Of a stretch of 64,000 nucleotides of DNA, positions 12,661 to 24,000 are shown piece after piece. Source of the DNA: Owenia fusiformis (Eukaryota > Annelida > Polychaeta > Sabellida > Oweniidae); the NCBI GenBank assembly GCA_903813345.2, contig CAIIXF020000005.1, forward strand, positions 21,579,375-21,643,374, written 5' to 3'. The stretch's first letter is position 1; each line of letters starts with the position of its first letter. The position numbers and the translations under genes were made by a program. The notes under the pieces were generated by a model. The model was not told the origin of the DNA. It saw nothing but the letters and a program-made list of their open reading frames with translations, and ran no database searches.

Positions 12661-13613
12661 GGGATATGCAGTACATGTATATCCCCACTCACCTAAGGTA
12701 TCAATTATATTCATGCATTTTATTTACCTATAACACTAAGTATAGGATAAATAACTTTTACTGACAAATTGTATAAGTGCATGATTACATGAGTCACAAC
12801 TACTCACTAAAAGGTTAACTTATTGCATGAAGAAATGTAATTCTTCATGAAGATTTCAAATATGATATCACTTATTTGACTGAATTTTGAATTTTTAATG
12901 ATGTAAAGCAAAATTATTTCTACTTGCATCTAAATCTATTTCATTGTATAAGTCAACAATTAATAAGGCATATACATATCACTGGCTTCCTTGATTCATT
13001 TAGATTCCTTGCACTTTTAAAATCATCAATAATTCATATAGGGTTGAACTATCGAATAATGAAAACATTGCAAATGATGTGATCGAAATTTTTATACTAT
13101 TTAGCTTGGAAATATTGCTGATATAGTTTTAATGTGATTTTAGGAGATTAAATGTTCTACTGAGGAACTTTGATTATGTTCAATTTTCTATGATCTTTAA
13201 CTTTCTGAAAAAGGTCACACTAAATTCTCATTGAGACGATGTTAAAAATCTTAATGTTGACTTCCTAAATATTGAATTCTTTTGATTGTCATGAATTTAA
13301 GGTTCACACAAAATCTGAAGATCATATAGTTTCAAACACAATCTGAATCTCATTAAGTTTGGTGCGAAAGCAGTTTTACTTTAATCCAAAATAACAAATA
13401 TGGTAAATCAATATGTGTCTATGGTAGATGCTAGCGTGTAGTCCAACCAGCATAAGTGCTGCCATCTACCTATTCATTCATCAGTTTAGCACCTAATAAG
13501 GTCAGTACTCATGGTAAAGCTTTTGTACCTTGTCTATGGTAAAAATAAATCAAACAGAAATGTTAACTTTACACGATTGGTAATGCCCACCTTGAAGGGT
13601 GTAGGGATAAAGA

Positions 13614-14302
13614 GAAGGGTCAGGATAACACTTATATAAAATATTTAAAGTGTCTAATAATGATAATGAACATATTACAATGTTACACAACATAAGTAGA
13701 TGCTAATTAAATGTCAATTGTTGTTGGTATAATATGTATTTTTCATTTAATGCTGCAACAAGTACACGCGTACCAAAAAGTGCCACGCCCACTTTTCCCT
13801 AAAAGCAGCTATGTGTGACTATATTTGATAAATATTATTGATTTATAGGATCATTATGAACACTTTTCAGTGTTTAAATGTTAAAATATACATATTGATA
13901 CAATTTTTGACAAAGTAGCAGCCATAAAATCCAAACAGATTTGCAAATATTTCACTTTGAGAACAAAGGGACACATTTGGGAGGGGGTCAAATTGAGAAT
14001 ATTTCGAGATATAAATACTGTTTCTATGGTAACCATATAAGTTAGAGATTGGAAATTTTTGGCACTTACTAACCATAACATGCCCTACCCAATATAAAAC
14101 AATGAATATCTGGCATGCATTAGTATTCTTTTTATTGGCTGGTATTAAAGTACCCCCATGGTTTTTTGGGGGTAGGGGTATAAATTGGTCCGAGGGCCGT
14201 CTGCCACCCCTATAGAAAGTCCAACTACCAAGAAAGTGTCTAGTATCATCATACAGATGGTTTGAAATAGGTTGGAATGTGTAACCTTTCATGTAAGGAA
14301 GG
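13614..14302 (-). repeat. Right arm of the 690-bp inverted repeat
   Basis: Reverse-complement partner of 9413-10100. The same frame is preserved for 141 codons on the minus strand. The bases just outside the two arms do not form a clear target duplication, so the pair may be the ends of a 4.9-kb element or two separate inverted copies of one repeat. Confidence 0.9.
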
Positions 14303-15077
14303 AGTTACAATTATCAGAGTGGGGCGTAGTCTATATAGCGAGATAAATAGTGACATAAAAAAGGGCGAAAGCGCCGAAAACGGAACAAATCGTGGAACTT
14401 TCCATATATGACCAGACAACCTTCCTGGGTGTAAAAAGCAAATGTGCCGAAAATTTCCTCCATTTTTTATCCACTTTTCGCAATTTTTACCCCTACCCCT
14501 AAAATTTATAGGGGTAGGCTTAAATGACCAGCCATAACATTTTAGGATTATCATTAAATAGTACCATAACTTCAATGTTTGGACCTTTTACCATGATACA
14601 CATGATAATGATTGAGATTGCAGACAATTTTTAGTAAAATGAATATTTACTTATCTTTAATTTATTCCTTTTATCTCTTTTCCAGAGTGGCATATACTTC
14701 GACATGATAAACAATGTAATTTTAATTGAAAATAATGTTTGACAAACTATGTGACATCTGATGTGTGACTTGAATGCAAAAACAGAATAATCTAGCAAAA
14801 AGTGTATCTTTCTTACTCTAACATACCAAAATCACTTTCAGTTTTTGACAAGGTCATGCTTGAGTGACAATGAGCATCAACGTTTATGATAGAATCTAGA
14901 TCAGTTTTTTAAGTATGATTTTGACCTACATGATTAATAAAAATAATCAAGAAGTAGTTCTGCTTATTTTGCTGAACTGTTATGTTTTGAAATATGATAT
15001 TGTTGGTCTAATAAGGGGAGTTTTGAATTAAGAAGGAGTGTTGTGTGTGTTGGGAGGGGGTCTTGTTACTTGGGTAG
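14303..15077. other. No recognisable feature
   Basis: Contains 'acccctacccctaaaattta' and a 108-codon minus frame without domain. A pyrimidine tract ending in AG at about 14668-14685 looks like a splice acceptor, but nothing ties it to the pseudogene downstream. Confidence 0.4.
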
Positions 15078-17114
15078 ATTTCAGGTAGATTGCCAATCAA
15101 TTCAATATTGTCTCTTGATTTTGAATCTTGGATAGATACCCAGCATAGTGAAGAAACAGGGTTGCATATATTCAAATTCTGGTACATGGTACTCCAATTA
15201 CAAGTTCTGTGTCTAACAAATGTTAGAGCTGTGAGACTTGGGGACATCAAGCTCTACAAAGAAACTATCATTAAAATCATGCCATGGTTTTTCTCCCTGA
15301 ATCATACCAATTAAGCCCGCTGGGTACCTGTCCATGTAAGTGATATGGTTCAGCTCAAAGAATCCCACCCTGAAGTTCACAATGCTTTCATGAAGGGGCA
15401 TTTCACTGTCAGCAGTCAAGAAGAAGCTTCTCCCCCATGTCAATAGACCAAGCCCATGAGCAAAATAATAGTGTGATCAAAAGTGAAGGTGGAGCTGTGG
15501 GGTTGTTCAACAATCCAACCGCATTACAGAAGTGGATGGTTGGTGGTCCAGAGATGGCAAGAATGTTAACAGAGTTTGAGGATGAGATGAAGGATAATGA
15601 TGATGATGAAATCCTTGCAAACCATGAGCACAGTGTTAGTTATCAAACCAGTTTCAAGAAAGATGTCCATTCCCTTACTGAGGTTATCAATGATTTAGGA
15701 AACCCCTTTATTGCAACATCAAAGGAACTTTGGACACTTGATACTAAAGATGTAATGTCAAGCAGTGCAGTTGACACATTAAACACAATTGAGGAAAAGG
15801 GGAATATTCAATGTGAAGTATATATAAAGGAAAGAATTATTGAAAGGTCACAAGCCATCACAGACCCCATCAAGAGAAACAATTTTAAGATCTTCAAACA
15901 ACAAAAGAAGAAATCTAACTCAAGTTCAAAACTAGCAAGCTTGAAAAAAGACACTGCCCTATTTTCACAACAATACATAGCGTGCCAGAATAAAGATGAC
16001 AACTTAGATGAATTTTCCCAACATGAGAACCAGGCATATCCTCTATCCCTTTCACAAGATAGCGCAATCAAGACTGGACTCAGAGCAGATGTCTTAAAAC
16101 CAGTTGAAGACCTTGTTCCAAATAGAGAGATCAATACACAAGATGTTGAAGCCCTGTTTCTTGATGGTGCCATAATAGTCCACCTGCTGAAAGAAGAAGC
16201 AAGAACCTTCCTACAATACTCAAATGACATATTTAATAAGTATGTTGCAGATCAACTAAATAGAGTACAAAGACTTGATATTGTAGGGGATCAATATATA
16301 CCAAATAGTCTCAAATCTTCAACAAGAAAAAAGCATGGATCTGGAAAGCATCAAATAGTTTATCCAGAAAACAAATTGCCAGGGAATTGGCCAGAATTTC
16401 TACGCTCGGATGACAACAAAAGTGATCTCTTTACCTTCCTTGCATCAAATGTCTCAACCATTCCAGTACCAGAGAATAAAATGCTGATTACAACAATTGG
16501 GAATACTGCAGAGGCATATCCTAAGCAGCATTTTTCTGAGATTTCACATCATCCCATGAAGAGGCAGATTCCCGAATCTTTCAGCACATATATGATGCAA
16601 TGATAAAAGGCTTCACAAAAATGATGATTAGAACAGTTTATTCAGACATTGTTGTTCTGGCAGTTAGTATAGCTGCACAATACCCTGCTTGATGCCATGC
16701 CTATTTTAGAGCGGTTCATTATTCTGGTCTACAACAAAACAAGCAATGAAACATCAATCAACGCTGCGAGGAAGGAGATGTTCACAAAGAGGACTTCAAT
16801 AATATCTCACATTCCTCCAACATCAGATGCCCTTTTACAGCATATGAAGAGAGCCATATACCAAGCTGTATTTATTTGGGGGCAATCACTTACAGCGAAT
16901 CCTCAAGTTCCTTCCCCAGCTGAGTGGGAAGGGATATTGGAAGACACCAAATTGATACCAGGGTGGACAACTTTACCCCAAGCATCAGAAGCTTGCCAGG
17001 CTCTCATAAAGTGTAGCTGCAAAAAACCAACGCATATCAACACGATGCAAGTGCCTGAAAGGAAATCTTGTTTGTACAGCATTATCTGTGTGTGATGGCA
17101 ATTGCTCTTCATAA
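15078..17114 (+). pseudogene. Decayed member of the multi-copy HEEADSR (THEEADTR/GCDTTS) family
   Basis: Conserved landmarks appear in the expected order but in three registers: MPWFFSLNHTN (15279-15311), SIDQAHEQNN and GGAVGLFNNP (15440-15525), HEEADSRIFQHIYDAMIKGF (16555-16614), ALLQHMKRAIYQAVFIWGQS, then a cysteine-rich tail (KCSCKK ... RCKCLKGN ... CDGNCSS) ending at TAA 17112-17114. Lesions: a TAA at 15312-15314 where the family has a codon before ARW, a frameshift near 15425-15437, a frameshift just before 16555, TGA at 16690-16692 with loss of the segment that normally carries GCDTTS, and a frameshift near 17025. The largest intact frame is 15437-16603 (388 codons). From memory, such proteins are abundant and unnamed in cnidarians, molluscs and other invertebrates and may hold a PIN/FEN-like nuclease fold; function is not established. 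Confidence 0.8.
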
Positions 17115-17127
17115 GGACACTGCAAAA

Positions 17128-18078
17128 TACCCCGCTTACCCCATGGTATGTGTAGGAGCTGTCTCACAGTGTAGCAATGTAGAGAATACATGTAAAGGTA
17201 TGCACCCCGCTTACCCCGCTTACCCCACCTCCATGGCATGTGTAGAAGCTGCCTCACAGTGATGCAATGTAGAGAATACATGTAAAGGTATGTACCCCGT
17301 TTACCCCGCTTTCCAGCCTATGTATAGGTGCTTGACACAGTGTAGCAATGTGTAGCAATGTAGAGTATACATGTAAAGGTATGCACCCCGCTTACCCCGC
17401 TTACCCCACTCCCATGGTATGTGTAGAAGCTGCCTCACAGTGTAGCAATGTAGAGAATACATGTAAAGGTATGTACCCCGCTTACCCCGCTTTCCAGCCT
17501 ATGTATAGGTGCTTGACACAGTGTAGCAATGTGTAGCAATGTAGAGTATACATGTAAAGGTATGCACCCCGCTTACCCCGCTTACCCCACCTCCATGGTA
17601 TGTGTAGAAGCTGCCTCACAGTGTAGCAATGTAGAGAATACATGTAAAGGTATGTACCCCGCTTACCCCGCTTTCCAGCCTATGTATAGGTGTTTGACAC
17701 AGTGTAGCAATGTAGAGTATACATGTAAAGGTATGCACCCCGCTTACCCCGCTTACCCCACCTCCATGGTATGTGTAGAAGCTGCCTCACAGTGTAGCAA
17801 TGTAGAGAATACATGTAAAGGTATGTACCCCGCTTACCCCGCTTTCCAGCCTATGTATAGGTGCTTGACACAGTGTAGCAATGTGTAGCAATGTAGAGTA
17901 TACACGTAAAGGTATGCACCCCGCTTACCCCGCTTACCCCACCTCCATGGTATGTGTAGAAGCTGCCTCACAGTGTAGCAATGTAGAGTATACAGGTAAG
18001 GATATGTACCCCGTTTACCCCGCTTTCCAGCCTATGTATAGGTGCTTGACACAGTGTAGCAATGTGTAGCAATGTACA
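17128..18078. repeat. Minisatellite, ~181-bp period made of two ~90-bp half-units, about 5 copies
   Basis: Anchors atgcaccccgcttaccccgc recur at 17381, 17562, 17733 and 17914 (spacing 181, 171, 181; the short one lacks a 10-base gtgtagcaat). Half-units alternate between a 'ccacctccatggtatgtgta' and a 'tttccagcctatgtataggt' version. It begins directly after the HEEADSR pseudogene. Frames of 60-119 codons across it are repeat artefacts. Confidence 0.95.
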
Positions 18079-18294
18079 CATGTTGCATGGTTAGAAATGG
18101 CTAAGTGCCGTGACATTTTAGCTCGTGACTGCTTACATGAAAACCGCAGCCCAAATGAAGGACTTTTGAGCGGAAGTCCGGCATTAAACATGGATGATTG
18201 AGCGATGGAGCAAGCCCAAAAATTCTAGAAAAAATGTGTACATAATTTCCGGACCTCGGAAAACAAACTTCTGGCTTGTTTTTCATAACAAAAA

Positions 18295-18362
18295 GTGCTC
18301 CATAGTGGAATCGAAACCATGCCGCAGAAGTGCAAGGCAAGGTCCCTAACCACTACACCAGA
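18295..18362 (-). repeat. tRNA-like segment (SINE head candidate)
   Basis: On the minus strand an A-box-like TGGTGTAGTGG is followed about 40 bases later by a B-box-like GGTTTCGATTCC. That spacing fits a tRNA promoter, but I cannot draw a clean acceptor stem, so this reads as tRNA-derived repeat DNA rather than a tRNA gene. Confidence 0.5.
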
Positions 18363-18439
18363 GTGGTGTTTCATGGCTGGCCTTGATTTTTCGAAACTTT
18401 GTAGTGATATACATGTGTGATATTTTTAAGTGGCATACT

Positions 18440-18540
18440 AGAGTTGTTTCAAACTCGCCGACTTCGACAACAGAGTCCCGACACCGACTTGGTTACTGTA
18501 AATCGATACTGTAATTATGTATTTTCAAAGTTTATTTTTG
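18440..18540 (+). repeat. Left 101-bp inverted repeat
   Basis: Perfect reverse complement of 20345-20445 over all 101 positions, implying recent origin or active conversion. A 72-codon frame overlapping it is mirrored at the other end because of the duplication. Confidence 0.92.
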
Positions 18541-18706
18541 AGGTTAATATCTACCTAATTCAAATGGATTGTTTCAAGCTTCCGACTATGGAACACGAAA
18601 TGATATTTGTTGATTATATAATCAGAGGGACATAATATTCTGTTATGTATTCACTGGGTTTTTATTATTAATATATAATAATAATGATCATACAAGTGTG
18701 GTAAAG

Positions 18707-19845
18707 CTAATCTGACGATTCTGAGGAGGAAATACTAATGCCAAGTCCTGTAATAATTTTGGGCATTTTTTTCAATAGAAATCTTTCTTGGGATTTTAAA
18801 ACTCTTCTGTGGAGTTCAGTTAGTGTCTCTGTTTTCTTCTTCTTTTTCTTCTTTGTTGGAACTGCGAGTTCCTCATCATGACCACTCGACATATTATGTG
18901 CGATATTATCCCGGAAATCGTCCATCTGCTGATCGTCATCCTCATTAAAAATGGTGACGTTTTTGTCTTGAGTTGACGTACTTGCAGTTGCAGCTTGGGT
19001 CTGGGCTTTTGTAGACTTTGGGGTCGGGTTTTTTACAGGCTTTGGGGATTCCACAGGATTGGGAGTCTTCGCTTTGGTAGGCTGGGGGCAGGGTTTTTCC
19101 GCAAACCTCATTTCCATTTTCTTAACATCATCAATAGCCAATCTGAAACACAAGTCGGATAAAAATTTTATAAATAAGCAAAATCAAACTGAAATTTGAA
19201 AGTCTAGTAAATAATAGTACTAAAAAGAATGAAAAAACCCTGAAATCTCTTACTGAATTTCTGTATCTTTGACAACCTCCTTTCCTGTAACCAACTTCCC
19301 AAGCTTTGTAGAAAGATGGGTCTGTAGCTGATCATAGCTTGTTTGTTTGTAGTAACTCGACGTGTCTTCTGTTAGAAGATGGAGATTGTCTTTGATGGTA
19401 TCGACAATTTCTGTCCAACAACATGGATGCACCAAGTAGCTTCTTAGTAAAAGTAAAACTTCTGGTTTCGAAAAGAAAACCTTTCGTTTTCTTTTTGTCA
19501 AGAGCGTAGGTTCTGAAACAGATATAAATTCAGTAATAAGGCTGCTGCAAGGCGAACGCGTGCTTTGATTTGCACAGTGTCATGTTTATTCTTCACAGCT
19601 AACGTGCCATTCAAACCCTGTAAAATGTTAAGCCCCACAGAGTACGTAGTTTTTATAATATTGTGGGATATACATGTAGTTTCTGATTTCATTGAATAAA
19701 TAAACGAAACAGTAAACACGTACTGTTTTGAAATATCGAATGCATATTTAGAACAAGCTGTACGATGCCTGTAAGTATTTGAACGTACATATTTGTTAGC
19801 TAATTAGTCAAGTAACTTACCTTTGCTTACAGTTTTCGAAGCCAT
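18707..19845 (-). CDS. Three-exon gene for a 239-residue basic protein, family unknown
   Basis: Exons (minus strand): 19845-19821, 19512-19254 and 19142-18707. Donors are GTAAGT and GTAAGA, acceptors ctgtttcag and ttgtgtttcag, and the 720 joined bases form one frame from ATG (ATGGCTTCGAAA) to a stop. The protein starts MASKTVSKEPTLLTKRKRK, a basic stretch like a nuclear signal. Residues ~20-90 look like a compact helical domain with one tryptophan in CCWTEIV, possibly a divergent Myb/SANT or trihelix fold. A Pro/Thr/Lys-rich linker (~110-145), an acidic patch (EDDDQQMDD), a run of seven lysines (~192-198) and a SSSESSD end follow. It may be the DNA-binding partner gene of the element whose inverted ends enclose it, as Harbinger elements carry a Myb-like gene; this is inference. 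I do not recognise the family. Confidence 0.65.
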
Positions 19846-19973
19846 GTTACTCGTGTACTATCGTAAGAAGGTTGTGACACACCAGTGCACAAGTCAAGTA
19901 AATATATGAACGCATACGCATAGACACGTGTCACTGCCAAATACTCAGCGATGCACAAACTTGTCTCATGTTA

Positions 19974-20113
19974 TGCCTGGGTCACATAGGCTCCGATCCA
20001 TCGGCCGGCGCCCGGCCGATTGAGTGTTTTGTTCAATATTGTATTCAATTTTGAACAAAATACTCAATCGGCCGGGCGCCGTCGTGAAAATCAGAGCAAA
20101 TGTGACCAAGGCA
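19974..20113. mobile_element. MITE, 140 bp, TTA target duplication
   Basis: TTA flanks both ends (19971-19973 and 20114-20116). Ends read TGCCTGGGTCACATAGGCTC and TGCCTTGGTCACATTTGCTC inward. The inner 30-bp arms (20007-20036 and 20051-20080) match with one mismatch around a 14-base loop. A 3-bp TTA duplication fits Harbinger-type miniature elements. Confidence 0.8.
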
Positions 20114-20344
20114 TTACTTGAAAAAATCGTAGTTTTAGGACCGAATGAAGCGTATGGGCTCTGGGCTTAAACAATGCCGTTACTGTAAATCAATTGCAAA
20201 TTAAATTAGACCTTATGTAAAACGTGTAGTCTATCGTCTAATGATAAATGAAATAAACCTGAAAACCATTAAATGATGAATATTTGTCGAATATGCATTG
20301 GAATTTATCTAGAAATATTGCATGGTAAGTAATTAGTTTATCCG

Positions 20345-20445
20345 CAAAAATAAACTTTGAAAATACATAATTACAGTATCGATTTACAGTAACCAAGTCG
20401 GTGTCGGGACTCTGTTGTCGAAGTCGGCGAGTTTGAAACAACTCT
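20345..20445 (-). repeat. Right 101-bp inverted repeat
   Basis: Partner of 18440-18540, identical. Homology stops abruptly on both sides. Confidence 0.92.
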
Positions 20446-21042
20446 TCTAGGTTGAAAAACTATTGAGACTGCTGTTTTATTGTTTAGATTACGAAAACAT
20501 CAATATAAACACGGATTTTAAACACAAAGGCTCTCTAGTAGTCCAGTAAAAAACACAAAAATAAAGGAAAAAATTGCAAAAGTTTTTAAACCTGGTGAAA
20601 TCAATGTGTTTTGGTAAGTAAAAAAACATATCAAAAATCTAGAAAAATCTAAGAAGTGGAAGACTATGAATTTTCGTGCTGAAGATACCCCCCTCAATGG
20701 CCCCCCAAAATGACTACAATTTATTTTTAAAAAAATTATCACACTACTTTCTTTTTAAAGTGTCCCTTGTTTTTTCATGTATGTATTAGAAATATATCAA
20801 AATTGATAGTTTCATAGAAGAAAGTTTGAAAATATTCAGAAAATTTCATATTTGTATGTGTACATGACCTTACCTTGTATGCATTTTCACCCATTTTTCT
20901 CTATAAATGCCTATAATTTGATCATTAGACATAGTGATGACTTTTAAAAATTCACGAGAGTTGTCCTTCTATCAGATATTAGACACCATGAATATCAGAT
21001 CTGTAGGTAAATTTGTTTGACAGAAAAAAATTATTTAAGTTC
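20446..21042. other. No recognisable feature
   Basis: AT-rich sequence between the inverted-repeat element and the LINE poly(A) tract. The 74-codon minus frame at 20518-20742 has no domain. Confidence 0.4.
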
Positions 21043-24000
21043 TTTTTTTTTTTTTTTTTTTTTTAAATATTTATTCAAGTTTTAGATTTACATTATAATA
21101 TAAGGTTACATGATAAAACATATTATAAGAAAGTATATAAGGGGGTTTACAGGGGAGGGGAGAGACTATAATTACTTGATCTAAGTATAGTGGGTCAAAT
21201 GTGAGAGTTTGGTTTTTCTATTTAGGTCTTCTTTTTACCCCCTTTCTGACTCTGTATGTATGTTTTGTAGTATTTGGTTTCCAGCTCAGAAAGGGGGGTT
21301 ATACATAATTTTCTATCATTGAATTTATAAGATTCCATTTTCTGTCATGCAATTCTTCTTGTCCATGTGTTTTTGCAATATATTTGTCAACCTTCTTTAA
21401 CTAAATTTTCTCTTATTAAGTATCTTTGAAAAGCATTTATGGTAGGTGTTTTTTCTTCCAATTTATTAATATACATGAATCTCTTTATGAGTAAGGTTGC
21501 TAGGTTTTGGCTGAGAGACAATCTTGGAGATCCTAACATAAAAGCTTGGTCATCAGGTATCTCTTCATTCAGGATTCTGTAGCATTGTTGTTTGAAATCT
21601 TCCATCACTTGGCATTTCAGGAAACCATGTTCTATATCGTCTATTTGGTTGCTATTGCACAGTACGCATGTTTGGGTTTTTACTTTTTTTCATTTTGAAA
21701 AGTATTTTTCTGAAGTATATTGCCCTATTTAGTATCCTATATTGAAAATATTTCATTTTCGTATCTTTTGTCAGTTTGTTTATTAGATTATATATTTTTT
21801 TCCATTCTATGTCTTTTTGAAAGTAGTCTCTCCATTTGGTTTGACCTGTAGGGGTCTTTTGCTTGAACTTTTTGCTGAGCTTTTGGTACGTTTTTTTATT
21901 GTCCCATGCTTTTAATCTCTCAATATTATCTTCGTCATCTTGTAAGTTGGTGTTTGCCATTAGGGTTTTCCACCTTGGTGGTATGCATCTTATAACAGTG
22001 TGGTAGTTGAGAAAGGTCTGGTTTTGTAAATTATATTGATTTCTTAGTTGATCATAACTTTTTAAGTGACCATTTTGGTATAAGTGTTTAATTCTTGTTA
22101 TACCTTTCCTTTCCCATTCTTTATTTTGAAGCGGGTTTTTGTTTTGCTTTATACATTCATTGTTCCATATGATTTCATTGGAGGGGTTGTCAATATCCTG
22201 TTCTTTTATATATTTTACCTCATGCCATATTTTAAGAACTTCATCCAAGCTTTTCAAATTAGTTGTAATTACATCAGACTTGTAAGGGTTTTCAATGTTA
22301 TACTCTAAAATGTTATTGTCTCTGTTTTTGTCTAGTTTGCTCATCCAGATTCTCTTCCACTTACTGTTGCAATCTTCATCTTTTAGTTTACGCAGCCATT
22401 TTAGCTTTAGGTTTTTTGCATACGATTCAAGGTGTGTCATATCTAGTCCTCCTTCTTCTGTTGTTCTCCTAAGCGTTGCTCTTGCAATTTTGTCATTTTT
22501 ATTTGACCATATAAAGTTGTAGAGGAGATCTTCTAGGTCTTTTAATGTGTTGTCTTGTGGTATTGGAACTGTTGTCAAAACGTATGAAAGTTGGGACTGA
22601 ATTAAGGACTTTATTACACATATTTTACCAACTGGCGATAGAGATCTTTCTTTCCATGTTTTAATTAAATTCTTAATCTTCTGTATAGGTTTTTCTAAGT
22701 TGGCTTTCCCGATAGGTCTCCCATCCAATGGAATTGTAATTCCCAGGACCTTGATTTCAGTTTTTTCTAGTTTTGTGCCTACCTCATTGCATATGTTTTC
22801 TGCCTCTGCTGTTATAGCTCTGGTACTTTCTCCTAGTATACCTATCTTTGTTTTTTCTTTATTTATCTTTAGTCCTGAAACTTTACCAAATTTTTCAAGC
22901 ATGTCTACGGAGGGTTTAATTGATGCTTTGTCATTTAGGTACAACACTGTGTCATCGGCATACTGTGACACCTTACAGTTCACATTGTCTATATCAATGC
23001 CTTTTATGTCTTTTGTTGCTCTAAGTGCAGTACTTAGTATTTCGGCACACATAATAAAAAGATAGGGGCTTAATGGGCAGCCTTGACGTACTCCTCGTTC
23101 AATGTTTATGTAATTTGATGTATATCCGTTGTTGATGATAGTGCTTGTGTTGTCTTTATATATTGTTCTTATCCAGTTTGTTATTCGTTCTCCAAAGTTA
23201 AAGTATTTCATAGTTTTATAGATAAAGTTATGTTCTAGTGTGTCAAAGGCTTTTTGAAAATCTATCATCATTACTATACCATTCCTACCTTCTTGTTGAA
23301 GTCTTTCATTTGTATCTATGAGAAGCCTTATGTTTTCCCCTATGTATCTGCCTTTAAGAAAACCAGTCTGGTCTGTGTTTATGACTTTTTCTAGGTTGCT
23401 TTTAATTCGGTTAGCAATTGTTTTAGTAAGAATCTTGTAATCTGTGTTTAAAAGTGTAATTGGTCTCCAGTTTTTCAGTTTTGTGGCATCTTGGCCCTTT
23501 TTTGGTATGATTGTAATTATTCCGCGTCTTTGTTCTGTAGTTAATAGACCGTTTTCAAGAGAGAAGTTATAGCTTAGTATTAGTGTGTCTTTGATCTCTT
23601 TCCAGAAGTGTTTATAGAACTCTACTGGAATACCATCTGTTCCAGGTGACTTTTTATTCTTCATATCTCTAAGCGCTAGTACTAACTCTTCCTCTGTTAG
23701 ATCTTGGTCACATTTTTCCTTGTCATATTCATTAATTGTTGTAATATTTCTTACTTGTGGAAAAAAAATGTCGTCATACTCATTTAGATTGTTTTTGGTT
23801 GCTTCGTAGAGCTTGCTGTAGAAAGCTGCTTGTTCCTTTGCTATTTCAGCTTGTGTTTCCACGCTTTCACCATTGTCTTTAATAACCTTTGACATTGTTC
23901 TGTTGTTGAAGTTTCGCTTTTCAAGTTTCAGAAAATAAGATGTTGGTTTTTCTCCTTCTGCTATCCATTTTGTTCTGCTTCTGAAAATTGTTGCTTCTGC
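21043..24000 (-). mobile_element. L1-like non-LTR retrotransposon, 3' part, running into the gap
   Basis: Read on the minus strand it has reverse-transcriptase coding sequence, a ~320-base 3' untranslated region and a terminal poly(A) (22 T residues on the plus strand, 21043-21064). A poly(A) end and this RT type fit the L1/Tx1 branch. The 5' half, where an endonuclease would be, is hidden by the N gap at 24001-24500. A target duplication cannot be tested because the 5' end is not seen. Confidence 0.9.
21387..24000 (-). pseudogene. LINE ORF2: reverse transcriptase and C-terminal zinc knuckle, one frameshift
   Basis: The frame is open from the gap edge (KWIAEGEKPTSYFLKLEKRN just before 23895) to a stop at 21652. 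Counting from the methionine at 23895, RT motifs are KSPGTDGIPVEFYKHFW (~82-98), NWRPITLLNTDYKILTKTIA (~143-162), DFQKAFD (~212-218), GVRQGCPLSPYLF (~268-280) and the catalytic YADD (~312-315). Near 21680-21690 a short indel in an A-rich run shifts the frame. In the other register a CVLCNSNQIDDIEHGFLKC zinc motif (CCHC) and a tail ending at 21387 complete the protein. The RT copies element RNA at the target site. Except for this frameshift and the missing 5' end the copy looks young. Confidence 0.9.

Larger units (their letters stand above)
10101..13613. other. Interior between inverted arms; AT-rich with hairpin repeats
   Basis: No gene recognised in 3.5 kb. It contains the inverted pair 11013-11160 and 12497-12660 (the cagcgggcagatatag family), a CCTCGG hairpin at 11340-11560, a half copy near 12425-12500 and another hairpin at 12255-12350. 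The rest is low-complexity AT-rich DNA. Confidence 0.5.
18440..20445. mobile_element. Candidate DNA element, 2006 bp, with identical 101-bp inverted ends
   Basis: 18440-18540 and 20345-20445 are exact reverse complements (AGAGTTGTTTCAAACTCGCC at the outer edge, GTTTATTTTTG at the inner edge). Between them lie one spliced minus-strand gene (18707-19845) and a nested MITE (19974-20113). I found no convincing target duplication (left flank ...gcatact, right flank tctagg...), and no DDE transposase. It may be a non-autonomous or two-gene type element carrying only its accessory DNA-binding-like gene, or an inverted segmental duplication around a host gene. Confidence 0.55.

Noticed and set aside
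17348-18069. Cysteine-containing repeat frames (CSNVEYTCKGMHPAYPAYP type)
   Set aside because: They arise from the 181-bp satellite, end at the same repeated TAG, and no start or splice context supports them.
22084-23065. Plus-strand frames of 74-121 codons opposite the LINE ORF
   Set aside because: They are antisense shadows of the reverse-transcriptase frame.
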